From: Prado023 sp963736425
Lineage (GTDB): Bacteria; Actinomycetota; Actinomycetes; S36-B12; CAIYMF01
DNA: 64,000 nt
Direction: 5' to 3'
NCBI GenBank assembly: GCA_963736425.1
Contig: CAVTOX010000003.1
Span: 124,001-188,000, forward strand
Within the stretch, counting starts at the first letter, position 1; every line of letters starts with the position of its first letter. This document shows positions 8,502 to 17,881 of the stretch, piece by piece. A program made the translations under genes and the position numbers. The notes beneath the pieces were generated by a model. It was given only the letters and a program-made list of their open reading frames with translations, ran no database searches and was not told where the DNA came from.

Positions 8502-9095
8502 ATGTCCCTCGCCACCCCCGCCCCCGGGGTCATCGCAGATGCCTTCGGGCGCAGCGCAGTCCGCAACGCGGTCCTCATCATCGCCGGGGCCGCCTTCGTC
8601 GGCCTGGCCGCACAGGTGGCCATCCCGCTCCCGTTCACGCCGGTCCCGCTGACCGGCCAGACCTTCGCCGTCCTGCTCACTGCCGCGTCCCTGGGCATGT
8701 GGCGCGGCGTCGCCTCGATGAGCCTCTATGCGGTTGCCGGCCTCGCTGGCGTGCCGTGGTTCGCCGAAGGGTCGAGCGCCTTCAAGTCCGGCGCCCTGAC
8801 CGTCAGCTTCGGATACATCCTGGGCTTCATCGCCGCCGCGGCACTGGTCGGCTGGTTGGCCGAGCGTGGGGCGACCCGGACCGCACCGCGCACTGCCGGC
8901 CTGATGGTGCTGGGCAACGTCGTCATCTACGCGATCGGCGCCACCTGGCTGGCCGTCGCGATCGGCGTGTCGATCTCCACGGCGATCTCGCTCGGAGTGA
9001 CGCCGTTCCTGGTCGGCGACCTGCTCAAGGTGGCTCTGGCGGCCGGGCTGTTCCCGCTGGCCTGGCGCGCGGTGGAGAAGTTCACCGCGGAGTAG
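8502..9095 (+). CDS. bioY: Biotin transporter substrate-binding subunit BioY (ECF S component)
   Basis: A 197-residue integral membrane protein with about six hydrophobic segments. The BioY signature is present as TPVPLTGQTFAVLL near residues 46-59, followed by LGMWRG. In ECF transporters BioY captures biotin and is energised by BioM/BioN or by shared ECF modules. Neither partner lies in the window, so it either acts alone or uses distant EcfAT. AGGAGA sits 6 nt before ATG 8502. A strong hairpin at 9111-9145 terminates transcription, so this is a single-gene unit. I see no BioQ-type operator in the 136 bp upstream. Confidence 0.93.
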   Translation: MSLATPAPGVIADAFGRSAVRNAVLIIAGAAFVGLAAQVAIPLPFTPVPLTGQTFAVLLTAASLGMWRGVASMSLYAVAGLAGVPWFAEGSSAFKSGALTVSFGYILGFIAAAALVGWLAERGATRTAPRTAGLMVLGNVVIYAIGATWLAVAIGVSISTAISLGVTPFLVGDLLKVALAAGLFPLAWRAVEKFTAE

Positions 9096-9110
9096 TCAGC
9101 TGCACCAACG

Positions 9111-9145
9111 CAGAGCGCCCCGGTCGAATCGGCCGGGGCGCTCTG
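9111..9145 (+). terminator. Strong GC hairpin after bioY
   Basis: CAGAGCGCCCCGG and CCGGGGCGCTCTG are perfect complements (13 bp) separated by TCGAATCGG. The hairpin sits 16 nt past the bioY stop, between convergent bioY and gatB. It has no long T tract, as is common in high-GC actinobacteria. Confidence 0.8.
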
Positions 9146-9178
9146 CTGTGGGGGGCTCCGCACCGCGCCCCGCAACTC

Positions 9179-9216
9179 GTCCGGATATCCGACCGATCCT
9201 GCTCGGAAATCCGGAC
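9179..9216 (-). terminator. Inverted repeat downstream of gatB
   Basis: Arms GTCCGGATATCCGA (9179-9192) and TCGGAAATCCGGAC (9203-9216) are complementary over 14 bp with one mismatch and enclose a 10-nt loop. The structure lies about 60 nt past the gatB stop and opposes the bioY terminator, so it may end the gatCAB transcript. A protein-binding palindrome is the alternative. Confidence 0.5.
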
Positions 9217-9274
9217 GAACCCAGCGTTCGGCCACCGAAGAGCGGACCACGTGGGGGCAGCGGGGGGCTCGCCG

Positions 9275-10799
9275 CTACTCCTCGACGCCGAGGCGCTCGA
9301 AGATCAGGGTGCGGACGCGGCCGGCGTCGGCCTGGCCGCGAGTGGCCTTCATCACCGCGCCAACGATCGCCCCGGCCGCCTGGACCTTGCCGCCGCGGAT
9401 CTTGTCCGCGACGTCTGGCTGGGCGGCCAGAGCCTCGTCGATGGCGACCAGCAGCGGGCCGTCGTCGGAGACCACGGCCAGCCCCCGCCCGGCCACGACC
9501 TCGGTCGGTGAACCCTCACCGGCGAGCACGCCCTCGATCACCTGTCGGGCCAGCTTGTCGTTCACGGTTCCGGCCACGACCAGCGACTCGAGCTCAGCGA
9601 CCTGGGCCGGGCTGATCGACAGGTCCACGAGATCAAGGCCCTGGTCCTTGGCGATCCGGGACAGCTCGCCGGTCCACCACTTGCGCGCCGAGGCCTGGTC
9701 GCAGCCCGCGGCGATGGTCTCCTCGACGAGGTCAAGCGCCCCGGCGTTGATCACCGAGCCCATGTCGTGGTCGTTGATGCCCCATTCGGCGGCGATCCGG
9801 GCACGGCGCAGGGCCGGGTTCTCCGGCAGGGTCGCGCGGAGCTGCTCGACCCACTCACGCGACGGCGCGATCGGGACGAGGTCGGGCTCGGGGAAGTACC
9901 GATAGTCCTCGGACTCCTCCTTGATGCGGCCCGAGGTGGTCAGCCCGGTGTCCTCATGCCAGTGCCGGGTCTCCTGGACGACCTTCCCGCCCTCGGTGAG
10001 CAGGGCGGCCTGCCGGCCGATCTCATAGCGCACCGCCCGCTCGACCGAGCGCAGCGAGTTCACGTTCTTCGTCTCCGAGCGGGTGCCCAACGGGCTGGAC
10101 GGGTCCGGGCGCAATGACAGGTTGACGTCGCACCGCAGGGATCCCTGCTCCATCCGGACGTCCGAGACGCCCAGCGCACGCAGCAGCTCGCGCAGCGCGG
10201 CGACGTAGGCCTTGGCGACCTCGGGGGCGTAGCGGCCGGCGCCCTCGATCGGCTTGGTGACGATCTCGATCAGGGGGATTCCCGCGCGGTTGTAGTCGAC
10301 CAGCGAGTAGTCGGCACCGTGGATGCGCCCCGTGGCACCTCCGACGTGGCTGTTCTTGCCGGTGTCCTCCTCCATGTGGGCGCGCTCGATGCCGACACGG
10401 AAGGTCCGGCGCCCCTCAGGAGTCTCGTAGTCGACGTCGAGGTACCCGTCGAAGCAGATCGGCTCGTCGTACTGCGAGGTCTGGAAGTTCTTCGGCATAT
10501 CCGGGTAGAAGTAGTTCTTCCGCGCGAAGCGGCACCATTGCGGCGACCTGGCAGTTCAGCGCCAGGCCGATCCGCATCGCCGACTCGACGCCGATCCGGT
10601 TCAGCGCCGGGAGCGCACCGGGCAGGCCGAGGCAGACCGGGCAGACCTGGGTGTTGGGCTCGGCGCCGAACACCGTGGAGCAGCCGCAGAACATCTTGGT
10701 CGCTGTGTTGAGCTCGACGTGGACCTCCAGGCCCATCACCGGGTCGAACCGCTGCAGGGCGGTGTCGAAATCCATGAGCTGTGTCGTCGGCTGGGTCAT
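9275..10799 (-). CDS. gatB: Asp-tRNA(Asn)/Glu-tRNA(Gln) amidotransferase subunit B (one frameshift)
   Basis: GatB binds mischarged Asp-tRNA-Asn or Glu-tRNA-Gln and activates the acyl group for amidation with ammonia from GatA. It starts at ATG 10799, overlapping the gatA stop as ATGA. The N-terminus shows VMGLEVHVELNT and the CxC...CxxC zinc region (FCGCSTVF, CPVCLGLPG). Near 10537 one extra base breaks the frame; the conserved CRFARKNYFYPD resumes in the next frame and runs into MPKNFQTSQYDEPICFDGYL. The length of 1525 nt is 508 codons plus one base, fitting a single insertion. The C-terminus has the YqeY-like tail. The repaired protein has 507 residues. Since GatB is normally essential in actinobacteria without GlnRS/AsnRS, I read the break as a sequence error. 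Confidence 0.95.
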
Positions 10800-12307
10800 C
10801 GCGCCGGCACCTCCTCGATCAGCAGGCCGCCCCATCGGTCGAACAGCGCCTGTTCCAGGGCGCCGCCGACCCGGTAGAGCCGGTCGTCGGCCATCGCTGG
10901 GGCGATGATCTGCAGGCCCACCGGCAGGCCGTCCTCCGGGGCCAGACCCACGGGGAGACTCATCGCGGCGTTGCCGGCAAGGTTCACCGGGATGGTCGCG
11001 ACGTCGTTGAGGTACATCGCCAGCGGGTCGTCGAGCTTCTCGCCAAGCTTGAACGCCGTGGTGGGAGCCGTCGGGGAGATCAGCACGTCGACCTGCGCGA
11101 ATGCGGCGGCGAAGTCACGCTGGATGAGCGTGCGCACCTTCTGCGCCGAGCCGTAGTACGCGTCGTAGTAGCCACTGGACAGGGCGTAGGTGCCCAGCAT
11201 GATCCGGCGCTTCACCTCGGCCCCGAAACCGGCCTCGCGGGTGAGGCTCATGACCTCCTCCACCGAGCGCGAGCCGTCATCTCCGACCCGCTGGCCGTAG
11301 CGCATGCCGTCGAACTTGGCCAGGTTGCTGGAGGCCTCGCTGGGCAGGATCAGGTAGTAGGCGGCCAGTGCGTAGTCGAAGCTCGGGCAGGAGACCTCGA
11401 CGACCTCGGCACCCAGCTTCTCAAGGATCGCGACCGCCTCGGCGAAGCGCTGGCGCACGCCGGCCTGGTAGCCCTCGCCGCCGAGCTCCTTCACCAGCCC
11501 GATGCGCATCCCGGTGACATCGGCGCGCTTGGCTGCGGCGACGACGTCGGGCACGGGCTGGGCCAGCGAGGTGGAGTCCATCGGGTCGTAGCCGGCGATG
11601 ACCTCGTGGAGAAGGGCGGTGTCCAGCACCGTACGGGCACAGGGGCCGGCCTGGTCCAGGGACGAGGCAAGGGCGACGAGGCCGTAGCGCGAGACCGCCC
11701 CGTAGGTGGGCTTGACGCCGACCGTGCCAGTGACGGCAGCGGGCTGGCGGATCGATCCGCCGGTGTCGGTGCCGATGGCCAGGGGAGCCTCGAAGGCCGC
11801 GAGGGCTGCAGCGCTGCCGCCGCCCGAGCCACCGGGGATCCGGTCGAGGTCCCACGGGTTGTGGGTCGGCCCGTAGGCGGAGTGCTCGGTGGAGGAGCCC
11901 ATCGCGAACTCGTCCATGTTGGTCTTGCCGAGGATGACGATCCCGGCCTCGCGCAGGCGACGGGTGACGGTCGCGTCGTACGGCGGGTGCCAGCCCTGCA
12001 GGATGCGCGAGCCGCATGTGGTCGGGGCGCCCCTCATCGTCAGGACGTCCTTGAGTGCCAGCGGGACGCCTGCCAGGGGCCCGAGCTCCTCACCGGCCGC
12101 GCGGGCGGTGTCGATCGCGTCGGCCGCGGCGAGGGCACCCTCGGAGTCGACGTGCAGGAACGCGTGGATGTCGGCGTCGACGGCCGCGATCCGATCGAGG
12201 TGGGCGGTCGCGAGCTCGCGGGCGGACACGACGCCGTGGCGCAGCAGCTCGGAGTGCTGGGACGCGGTGAGCCGGGTGAGGTCAAGGTCGTGGGTCATCT
12301 GGCTCAC
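10796..12307 (-). CDS. gatA: Asp-tRNA(Asn)/Glu-tRNA(Gln) amidotransferase subunit A
   Basis: GatA is the amidase-signature subunit that releases ammonia from glutamine for GatB. The protein has 503 residues. The Ser-cisSer-Lys catalytic set is visible: Lys86 in LALKDVLT, Ser161 in GGSGGGSAAA and Ser185 in GTDTGGSIRQPA. It starts at GTG 12307, overlapping the gatC stop as GTGA, with an in-frame ATG at 12298 as alternative. Its stop overlaps the gatB ATG. The gene order gatC-gatA-gatB with 4-base overlaps indicates a single translationally coupled operon. The frame is intact. Confidence 0.97.
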   Translation of the reverse strand: MSQMTHDLDLTRLTASQHSELLRHGVVSARELATAHLDRIAAVDADIHAFLHVDSEGALAAADAIDTARAAGEELGPLAGVPLALKDVLTMRGAPTTCGSRILQGWHPPYDATVTRRLREAGIVILGKTNMDEFAMGSSTEHSAYGPTHNPWDLDRIPGGSGGGSAAALAAFEAPLAIGTDTGGSIRQPAAVTGTVGVKPTYGAVSRYGLVALASSLDQAGPCARTVLDTALLHEVIAGYDPMDSTSLAQPVPDVVAAAKRADVTGMRIGLVKELGGEGYQAGVRQRFAEAVAILEKLGAEVVEVSCPSFDYALAAYYLILPSEASSNLAKFDGMRYGQRVGDDGSRSVEEVMSLTREAGFGAEVKRRIMLGTYALSSGYYDAYYGSAQKVRTLIQRDFAAAFAQVDVLISPTAPTTAFKLGEKLDDPLAMYLNDVATIPVNLAGNAAMSLPVGLAPEDGLPVGLQIIAPAMADDRLYRVGGALEQALFDRWGGLLIEEVPAR

Positions 12308-12612
12308 TCCTCGTCCAGGATGCGGGGGACGCGGAAGCGATCGTCCTCGGCGGCGGGCGCACCGGAGAGGGCCTCGGCCTGGGTCAGGCTCGGGCGTGGG
12401 ACGTCCTCGCGGAAGACGTTCTCCAGGGGCATCGGGTGCGAGGTGGCGGGGACGTCCGAGGTGGCAACCTCGCTCACGCGGGCGACGGCTCCGAGGATGT
12501 CGGCCAGTTGGGCGCTGTAGTGGTCCAGCTCGTCCTCGGTGAGCGACAGCCGGGCCAGGCGGCCGAGATGGGCCACCTGCTCGCGCGTGATCGCCGATGG
12601 GGTCTCAGGCAT
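12304..12612 (-). CDS. gatC: Asp-tRNA(Asn)/Glu-tRNA(Gln) amidotransferase subunit C
   Basis: A small 102-residue stabilising subunit of GatCAB. It opens MPETPSAITREQVAHLGRLARLSL and ends in FRVPRILDEE, both typical of the family. ATG 12612 is preferred to the ATG at 12621 and to a longer frame reaching 12690, because AGGA lies 8 nt upstream of it and the length then matches the usual 95-105 residues. It is the first gene of gatCAB. The 259 bp between it and ligA contain no recognisable gene. Confidence 0.93.
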   Translation of the reverse strand: MPETPSAITREQVAHLGRLARLSLTEDELDHYSAQLADILGAVARVSEVATSDVPATSHPMPLENVFREDVPRPSLTQAEALSGAPAAEDDRFRVPRILDEE

Positions 12613-12871
12613 GGGGCACATCCTAGGTCGGCTGCCTTCGCCGCTCGAAACGCACGCAGGCGGGTCGCCGCCGGCTCCCCCTGTCGGCAACGACCCGCCT
12701 CACGCACGTGGCTCCCCCTCCACGTCCTGCGCCTCCCCCGCGGCGCATGCGTACGTTCCCATCGAGTGCCGGATCCGGCAACCAGTTGTCCACAGGCGGG
12801 CTCGGGAGCCTCGCGAGCGGAGCCCACGTCAGCCGGCATCGTGACCAGGGACGACCCGTGGCACCGTGGGG

Positions 12872-15135
12872 CTACCCGCCGACCTTCGCCACCGCCGAGG
12901 CCGCCTCCGGCCCCTGCGTGAGCAGGATCGCGAAGCCGTCGGCGTCGAGCACTGGGCGGGCCAGGGCGATCGCCCTGTCCGCCTTGGATCCGGCATTCTC
13001 GCCCACGACCACGAAGTCCGTCTTCTTCGAGACCGAGCCAGCGACCTTGCCGCCCCGCGACGTGACTGCCTCGGCCGCGCTGTCGCGGGTGAACCCGGGC
13101 AGGGAGCCGGTGATCACCACGGTGAGCCCGGCCAACGGTTGGGGCCCTGTCTCGAGGAACTCATCGGCCATCCGAACCCCCGCTGCGCGCCACTTCTCGA
13201 CGATGTCCCGGTGCCAGTCCACGGTGAACCACTCGACGACCGCGTCGGCAATGATCGGGCCCACTCCCTCCGCGGCTGCGAGCTGCTCCATCTCGGCCTG
13301 GTCGATCGGCAGCCGACCGGCAGGGGGGTCCGCCGACGTCGGGCCTGGGTCGGTCAGCACGCCGAACTCGCGGGCCAGCGCCTGGGCGGCCGTGGGGCCG
13401 ACGTGCCGGATCGACAGTGCGACCAGCACCCGCCACAGCGGCTGGGCCTTGGCCTTCTCCAGCTGGTTCAGGAGCACCTCGGCGTTGGCAGACAGTTGGG
13501 GGCCGACCTCCCCCGCCTTGGCGGCGCGGGTGAAGAACGGGACGGTCTTCAATGTGGCTGCATCGAGGGCGAACAGGTCACCCTCGTCCGCCACGACCCC
13601 GGACTCGAGCAGGGCGACCCCGGCCTTCCAGCCCAGGCCCTCGATGTCGAAGGCACCGCGCGAGGCGACGTGGAAGACCCGCTCACGCAGCTGCGCCGGG
13701 CACGAGCGGGTGTTCGGGCAGCGGATGTCGACGTCGCCCTCCTTGGCCGGGGCCAGCGGCGTGCCGCACTCCGGGCAGTGGGTCGGCATCACGAACGCCC
13801 GCTCGGACCCGGTGCGCTCCTCGACCACCGGGCCGATCACCTCGGGGATCACGTCGCCGGCCTTGCGCAGGAACACGAGGTCGCCGATCAGGACGCCCTT
13901 TCGCTCCACCTCGCTCGCGTTGTGCAGCGTGGCCATCTCCACCGTGGAGCCGGCCACCTTCGCCGGCTCCATCACGGCATACGGGGTGACCCGACCGGTG
14001 CGCCCGACGTTCACCCGGATGTCGACCAATCGGGTGCGGACCACCTCCGGCGGGTACTTGAAGGCGATCGCCCAGCGCGGCGCACGAGACGTGGCGCCCA
14101 GCTGCCCCTGCAGATCGAGGTCGTCGACCTTGACCACCACGCCGTCGATCTCGTGCTCCACATCGTGACGGTGCTCGCGCGTAGTAGCCGATGAACTCGC
14201 GCACGGCGTCGAGGTCGGCCACGACCTTCGCCCGGTCCGAGGTCGGCAGTCCGAGGGCGGCCAGCACCTCGTACCCGTGGGACTGGGTCTCGATCGCCAA
14301 CCCCTCGCGGGCGCCCACACCGTGCACGGTCAGGCGCAGGCGGCCCATGTTCGTGCGAACCCGCTCGACCTCCGCGGCCATCCGGGCCACGCGCCCCTCG
14401 GCCCGCTCCACGGCACCCGCGGTCGCCGATCGTGCCCGGGCAGCGTCCATCGCGCCGGTGGCCTTCGCCAGCTCCTCCTCGCGTCGGTCGATCCGCTGGC
14501 GCAGCGTCCCGGCCGCGGTGTTGCGGGGGTTGGCGAACGGCGAGCGGCCCAGGGCCAGTTGCTCGTCGTTGATCCGGTCGAAGTCGGCGACCGGGAAGAA
14601 CACCTCCCCACGCACCTCAACCAGTGCCGGTACCGCCTCACCGCCGGTCGGGGTCAGCCGCGCGGGGATTGCGGGGATGAACTGGGCGTTGTAGGTGACG
14701 TCCTCCCCCACACGACCGTCCCCACGGGTGGCCACCGACACCAGGCGCCCCGAGCGGTACACGATGTCGACAGCGAGACCGTCGATCTTCAGCTCGCACA
14801 GCATCGGCGGGAACTGCTCGACGGCACCCTCGACGCGCTCGGCCCACGCCAGCGAGCTCCTCGTCGGTGAAGGCGTTGTCCAGCGAGTACAGACGCTCCA
14901 GGTGCTCGACCGGATCGAACATCTCCGCCCGGGAGCCGCCGACCGACTGCGTCGGTGAGTCCTGGCTCACCAGCTCCGGATGCTCGGCCTCCAACGCGAC
15001 CAGCTCGGCGAACAGGGCGTCGTACTCGGCATCGGAGAGCGTGGGCGCGTCACGCTGGTAGTACGCCGCCCGGGCGGCCTCCACCTGCTCCACCAGGTGC
15101 ACCCAGCGGGCGCGGGCATCGTCGATCTGAGTCAC
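12872..15135 (-). CDS. ligA: NAD+-dependent DNA ligase (two frameshifts)
   Basis: The replicative ligase that seals nicks using NAD+. All domains are present in order: Ia (AYYQRDAPTLSDAEYD), adenylation with active-site Lys in CELKIDG, OB fold, a Cys4 zinc finger (CPECG...CPNTRSC), helix-hairpin-helix, and a C-terminal BRCT (TVVITGSLPGFTR). Two single extra bases break the frame: near 14860 (repaired reading DEELAAWAERV) and near 14175 (repaired reading AEHRHDVEHEIDG). The length is 754 codons plus two bases. Between NTAAGTLRQ and LRLTVHGVG lies an unusual insertion of about 40 residues, Ala/Arg/Glu-rich and likely helical (EEELAKATGAMDAARARS...). Both breaks are probably sequencing errors, since LigA is normally essential. 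Confidence 0.95.
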
Positions 15136-15190
15136 GCCCGCAGGTTACCGGCGACCACCGACACTCGGCGCCTGCCGCCCGAGCGCCGGC

Positions 15191-15270
15191 CAGTTGCGTT
15201 GCATCTGCGTCGCCCGACACGGGGTTGCGCTGCACTTCGGTCGCCGTTTCGTCGCAAACGCAGCGCAACC
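15191..15270. repeat. Second cluster of the ACGCAGCGCAACC repeat
   Basis: The 149-bp gap between ligA and the MetE-like gene contains AACGCAGCGCAACC (15257-15270) and an inverted partial copy GGTTGCGCTGCA near 15223-15234, plus a looser copy around 15193. The direct copy matches the words at 1835 and 1865. The arms could form a hairpin, giving a terminator or REP-like function; this is inference. Confidence 0.45.
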
Positions 15271-15284
15271 GATGGGGCGGGGGG

Positions 15285-16331
15285 CTACTCGGCGGACTCC
15301 AGCAACCTCGCGGCCCCGCGCATCAGGGCACCGACCTCGCGCGCCCACGTGGGTGACGCTCCGGCGAGGCCGCATGACGGGCTCAACCACGTCCGGTCCC
15401 CGACGTCGGCGATCCCGAACCCGATCCGGCTCCACAACCCCATCACCCGACGCGCGAGGCCCTCCGAGGTCAGGCGCGGATCGTCGAGCGAGGCAACGGC
15501 GCCGAGGACGACCACTCCCCCGGCGTCCCACCAGGCGCCGAGAGCCTCGTCGGCCGCCTGGCCGATGCGCTCGGTGTCCACCGACACCGCCCCGAAGCCA
15601 GCGCGCCGCAGCACGTCGAATGGCACGTCCCGGTCGCAGCAGTGCGCCACCGTGAGCACGGCCCCTGCCCGCGTCGCGGCATCAGCCACCATCGCCAGAC
15701 CCGACACCAGCTCGGGGATCTCCGGAACCCGCAGCGCCCCACGGCCGCTCGGCGTACGGATGTGCCCGGCCAGCACGATCGGAAGGGCGGGCTCGTCCAC
15801 CTGGACCACCACCTGAGCCCCCGGGATCCGTCGCCCGATCATCGCCACGTGCTCGGCCAGAGCCTCCGACAGCGCCGAGGCCAGGTCCGCGCAGGCCCCT
15901 GCATCGGCAACGAGCCGGGTCCCCCGCACCGCCTCGACGCCCGCCGCCAGCGTCCACGGCCCGGTCACCTGGACCTTCACCCGGCCGGTGAACCCAGCCA
16001 GCTCGAGCTCCATCCGGTCCACGTCCTCGGCGAGCCAGGAGACCCCTCGTCGCATCTGTCGACCCAGGTCCCCTCCCGAGCGACCGCCGGCCAACCGCCA
16101 GCCGTCTGGGGTCGTCTCGGCGGCGAACTCGCCGGTTGCCGCGGACACGAGCGCCAGGGTGCGGCCGAGCATGTCCCCGCCAGGTCCACGCGCCGGGAGC
16201 TCGACCAGGTGCGGGATGTCGAGCTCACCGGCGACGATGCGCGCGGCCTCGGCCGAATCGGTGCCCGGCATCGAGCCGATCCCAGTGACAGCGATGGTCG
16301 ATGCGTCCTCACGGGTCTCCACGAGCCCCAT
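15285..16331 (-). CDS. MetE-like (cobalamin-independent methionine synthase C-domain family) protein
   Basis: A 348-residue protein of the UROD/MetE-like superfamily, corresponding to the catalytic half of MetE. Zinc-ligand motifs are present as AHCCD near residue 230 and SPSCGL near 320. The N-terminus ITGIGSMPG-type (here VTGIGSMPGTDS) marks the short actinobacterial subfamily usually found beside ligA and mnmA, as with Rv3015c in M. tuberculosis. It lacks the folate-binding N-terminal half of MetE, so whether it makes methionine, and from which methyl donor, is uncertain. It starts at ATG 16331, divergent from an oxidoreductase with only 54 bp between starts. Confidence 0.88.
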   Translation of the reverse strand: MGLVETREDASTIAVTGIGSMPGTDSAEAARIVAGELDIPHLVELPARGPGGDMLGRTLALVSAATGEFAAETTPDGWRLAGGRSGGDLGRQMRRGVSWLAEDVDRMELELAGFTGRVKVQVTGPWTLAAGVEAVRGTRLVADAGACADLASALSEALAEHVAMIGRRIPGAQVVVQVDEPALPIVLAGHIRTPSGRGALRVPEIPELVSGLAMVADAATRAGAVLTVAHCCDRDVPFDVLRRAGFGAVSVDTERIGQAADEALGAWWDAGGVVVLGAVASLDDPRLTSEGLARRVMGLWSRIGFGIADVGDRTWLSPSCGLAGASPTWAREVGALMRGAARLLESAE

Positions 16332-16385
16332 TCTGTCCGTCCCCGGGCGGCAGGAGCACCATTCCCGCGGCCGACCTGACACCCT

Positions 16386-17378
16386 GTGCCCGTGGACACC
16401 GTGCGCTTCGCCGTCATCGGCACCAACTGGATCACCGGGGCCCTCATCGATGCGGGCCGGACGGTCGACGGCTTCGAGGTGGTGGCCGCCTGCTCGCGCT
16501 CGGCCGATACGGGCCGGGAGTTCGCCGATCGGTACGGCATCGGACGCGTCCACACGTCGGTGGCCGAACTCGCAGCGGACCCGGACGTGGACGCGGTCTA
16601 CATCGCGAGCCCCAACTCCCTGCACGCCGAGCAGTCGATCGAGATGCTGCGCGCCGGAAAGCACGTCCTGACAGAGAAGCCGATGGGCGCCAGCGCGCGC
16701 GAGGTCGAGGCGATGGCGGCAGCAGCCGTCGAGACCGACCGGGTCCTGATGGAGGCCTACACCTCCCCGTGGGAGCCGAATGTGGTGGCTATCCGCGAGG
16801 CTGTCCCCGAGGTGGGCACGCTGCGGCGCGTCGTGCTCGCCAAGGACCAGTACTCCTCGCGCTACGACAAGCTCAGGGCCGGCGAGCTGCCCAACGCGTT
16901 CAACCCCGCGTTCGCCGCGGGGTCGCTGATGGACCTGGGCATCTACGCCGTCGCGTTGTCACTGCTGCTCTTCGGCGAGCCGGACTCCGTCCACGCGACC
17001 GGGCACCTGCTGCCCAGCGGCGTGGACGGGCAGGGCACGATCCTGCTGGGCTACGACGGGTTCGAGGTGGCCTGCCTGCACTCCAAGATCGCGCCCGGCG
17101 GGGTCGGCTCGGCGATCACCGGCGAGTTGGGCGTCGTCCACTTCGATGACTGCAGCGTGCCGACCGCCGTGCGATTGGACCTGCGTGACGGGACGTCGCG
17201 CGACCTCACCCGCGAGCAGTCCCCGCACCACATGCGCTACGAGGTGGAGCACTTCATCGCGTGTGTCCGCGCCGGCGAGCAGTCGCCCACCTGGCCGGTC
17301 GCCCAGTCCCTGGCCGTCGCACGCATCCTCGACCGAGCACGCGCCGAGGTCGGAGTCCGCTTCCCCGCCGACCGCTGA
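16386..17378 (+). CDS. Gfo/Idh/MocA family oxidoreductase
   Basis: A 330-residue cytosolic NAD(P)-dependent oxidoreductase. The N-terminal Rossmann segment reads RFAVIGTNWITGALI, with the glycine pattern partly altered (GTNWI in place of GxGxI). The family motif EKPM with catalytic Lys is near residue 100. The C-terminal GFO_IDH domain includes GSLMDLGIYAV. It starts at GTG 16386 (GTG 16392 is equally possible). Relatives act on inositols, sugars or trans-dihydrodiols; the substrate here is undetermined. It stands alone, divergent from the MetE-like gene and convergent with azlD. Confidence 0.9.
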   Translation: MPVDTVRFAVIGTNWITGALIDAGRTVDGFEVVAACSRSADTGREFADRYGIGRVHTSVAELAADPDVDAVYIASPNSLHAEQSIEMLRAGKHVLTEKPMGASAREVEAMAAAAVETDRVLMEAYTSPWEPNVVAIREAVPEVGTLRRVVLAKDQYSSRYDKLRAGELPNAFNPAFAAGSLMDLGIYAVALSLLLFGEPDSVHATGHLLPSGVDGQGTILLGYDGFEVACLHSKIAPGGVGSAITGELGVVHFDDCSVPTAVRLDLRDGTSRDLTREQSPHHMRYEVEHFIACVRAGEQSPTWPVAQSLAVARILDRARAEVGVRFPADR

Positions 17379-17473
17379 CCCGCGACTGGCGGGCACGTTC
17401 ACGGACCAACAGCCAGGACGCTCGTGCGAAGGCGCGGCGAGGGGGCCCATCGCGCGTTCGTGGTGATGTGCAG

Positions 17474-17518
17474 GATCCGGACAACGACTGGGCGGTATCG
17501 GACACAGGTGTCCGGATC
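17474..17518. terminator. Nested inverted repeat between convergent genes
   Basis: GATCCGGAC (17474-17482) pairs with GTCCGGATC (17510-17518), and inside it CGGACACAGGTGTCCG (17499-17514) is itself a perfect 7-bp palindrome around AG. The element lies between the convergent oxidoreductase and azlD genes, where a bidirectional terminator is expected. The short palindrome could instead be an operator. Confidence 0.5.
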
Positions 17519-17575
17519 TGCCGGTCGACCCGGTGGACGGTCGGCCCGTGACGGCTGTCCACCCGGGCGACGCGA

Positions 17576-17881
17576 TCAGCCGAGGCCCGCCGCCCGCAGG
17601 AGGGCAGCTGTCGCCGCCGCCGAGAGCACCACCACCAGGAACGGCGCGCGGAGGATGAGCGCCACCGCTGCGACCGCGAGTCCCGCCGCGCGGGCGTCGA
17701 TCACGAATCCGGTTGGCGACCAGAACGTCTGGATGGCCAGGAGCGCTGCCAACAGCCCGATGGGGAGCAGCGCCGCCGCCCTGCTCACGAGCGGCCGCTC
17801 GAGCAGGGACTCCGGCAGCAGGTGACCAGCCCACTTCGTGAGGAACGAGGCCAAGGAGGCCACGAGCACCGCGGGCCACAT
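17576..17881 (-). CDS. azlD: Branched-chain amino acid transporter small subunit AzlD
   Basis: A 101-residue membrane protein with three to four hydrophobic segments (for example LVASLASFLTKWAGHLLPES, ALLPIGLLAALLAIQTF and AAGLAVAAVALILRAPFLVVV). ATG 17881 overlaps the azlC stop as ATGA. AzlC and AzlD together form an exporter of branched-chain or other amino acids. A longer open frame extends upstream, but its extra residues are Arg/Gly/Pro-rich and overlap azlC, so they are not part of the protein. Confidence 0.9.
   Translation of the reverse strand: MWPAVLVASLASFLTKWAGHLLPESLLERPLVSRAAALLPIGLLAALLAIQTFWSPTGFVIDARAAGLAVAAVALILRAPFLVVVLSAAATAALLRAAGLG

Noticed and set aside
9275..15135. gatB and ligA as true pseudogenes
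   Set aside because: Each break is one extra base, protein similarity continues directly in the next frame, and both genes are normally essential.
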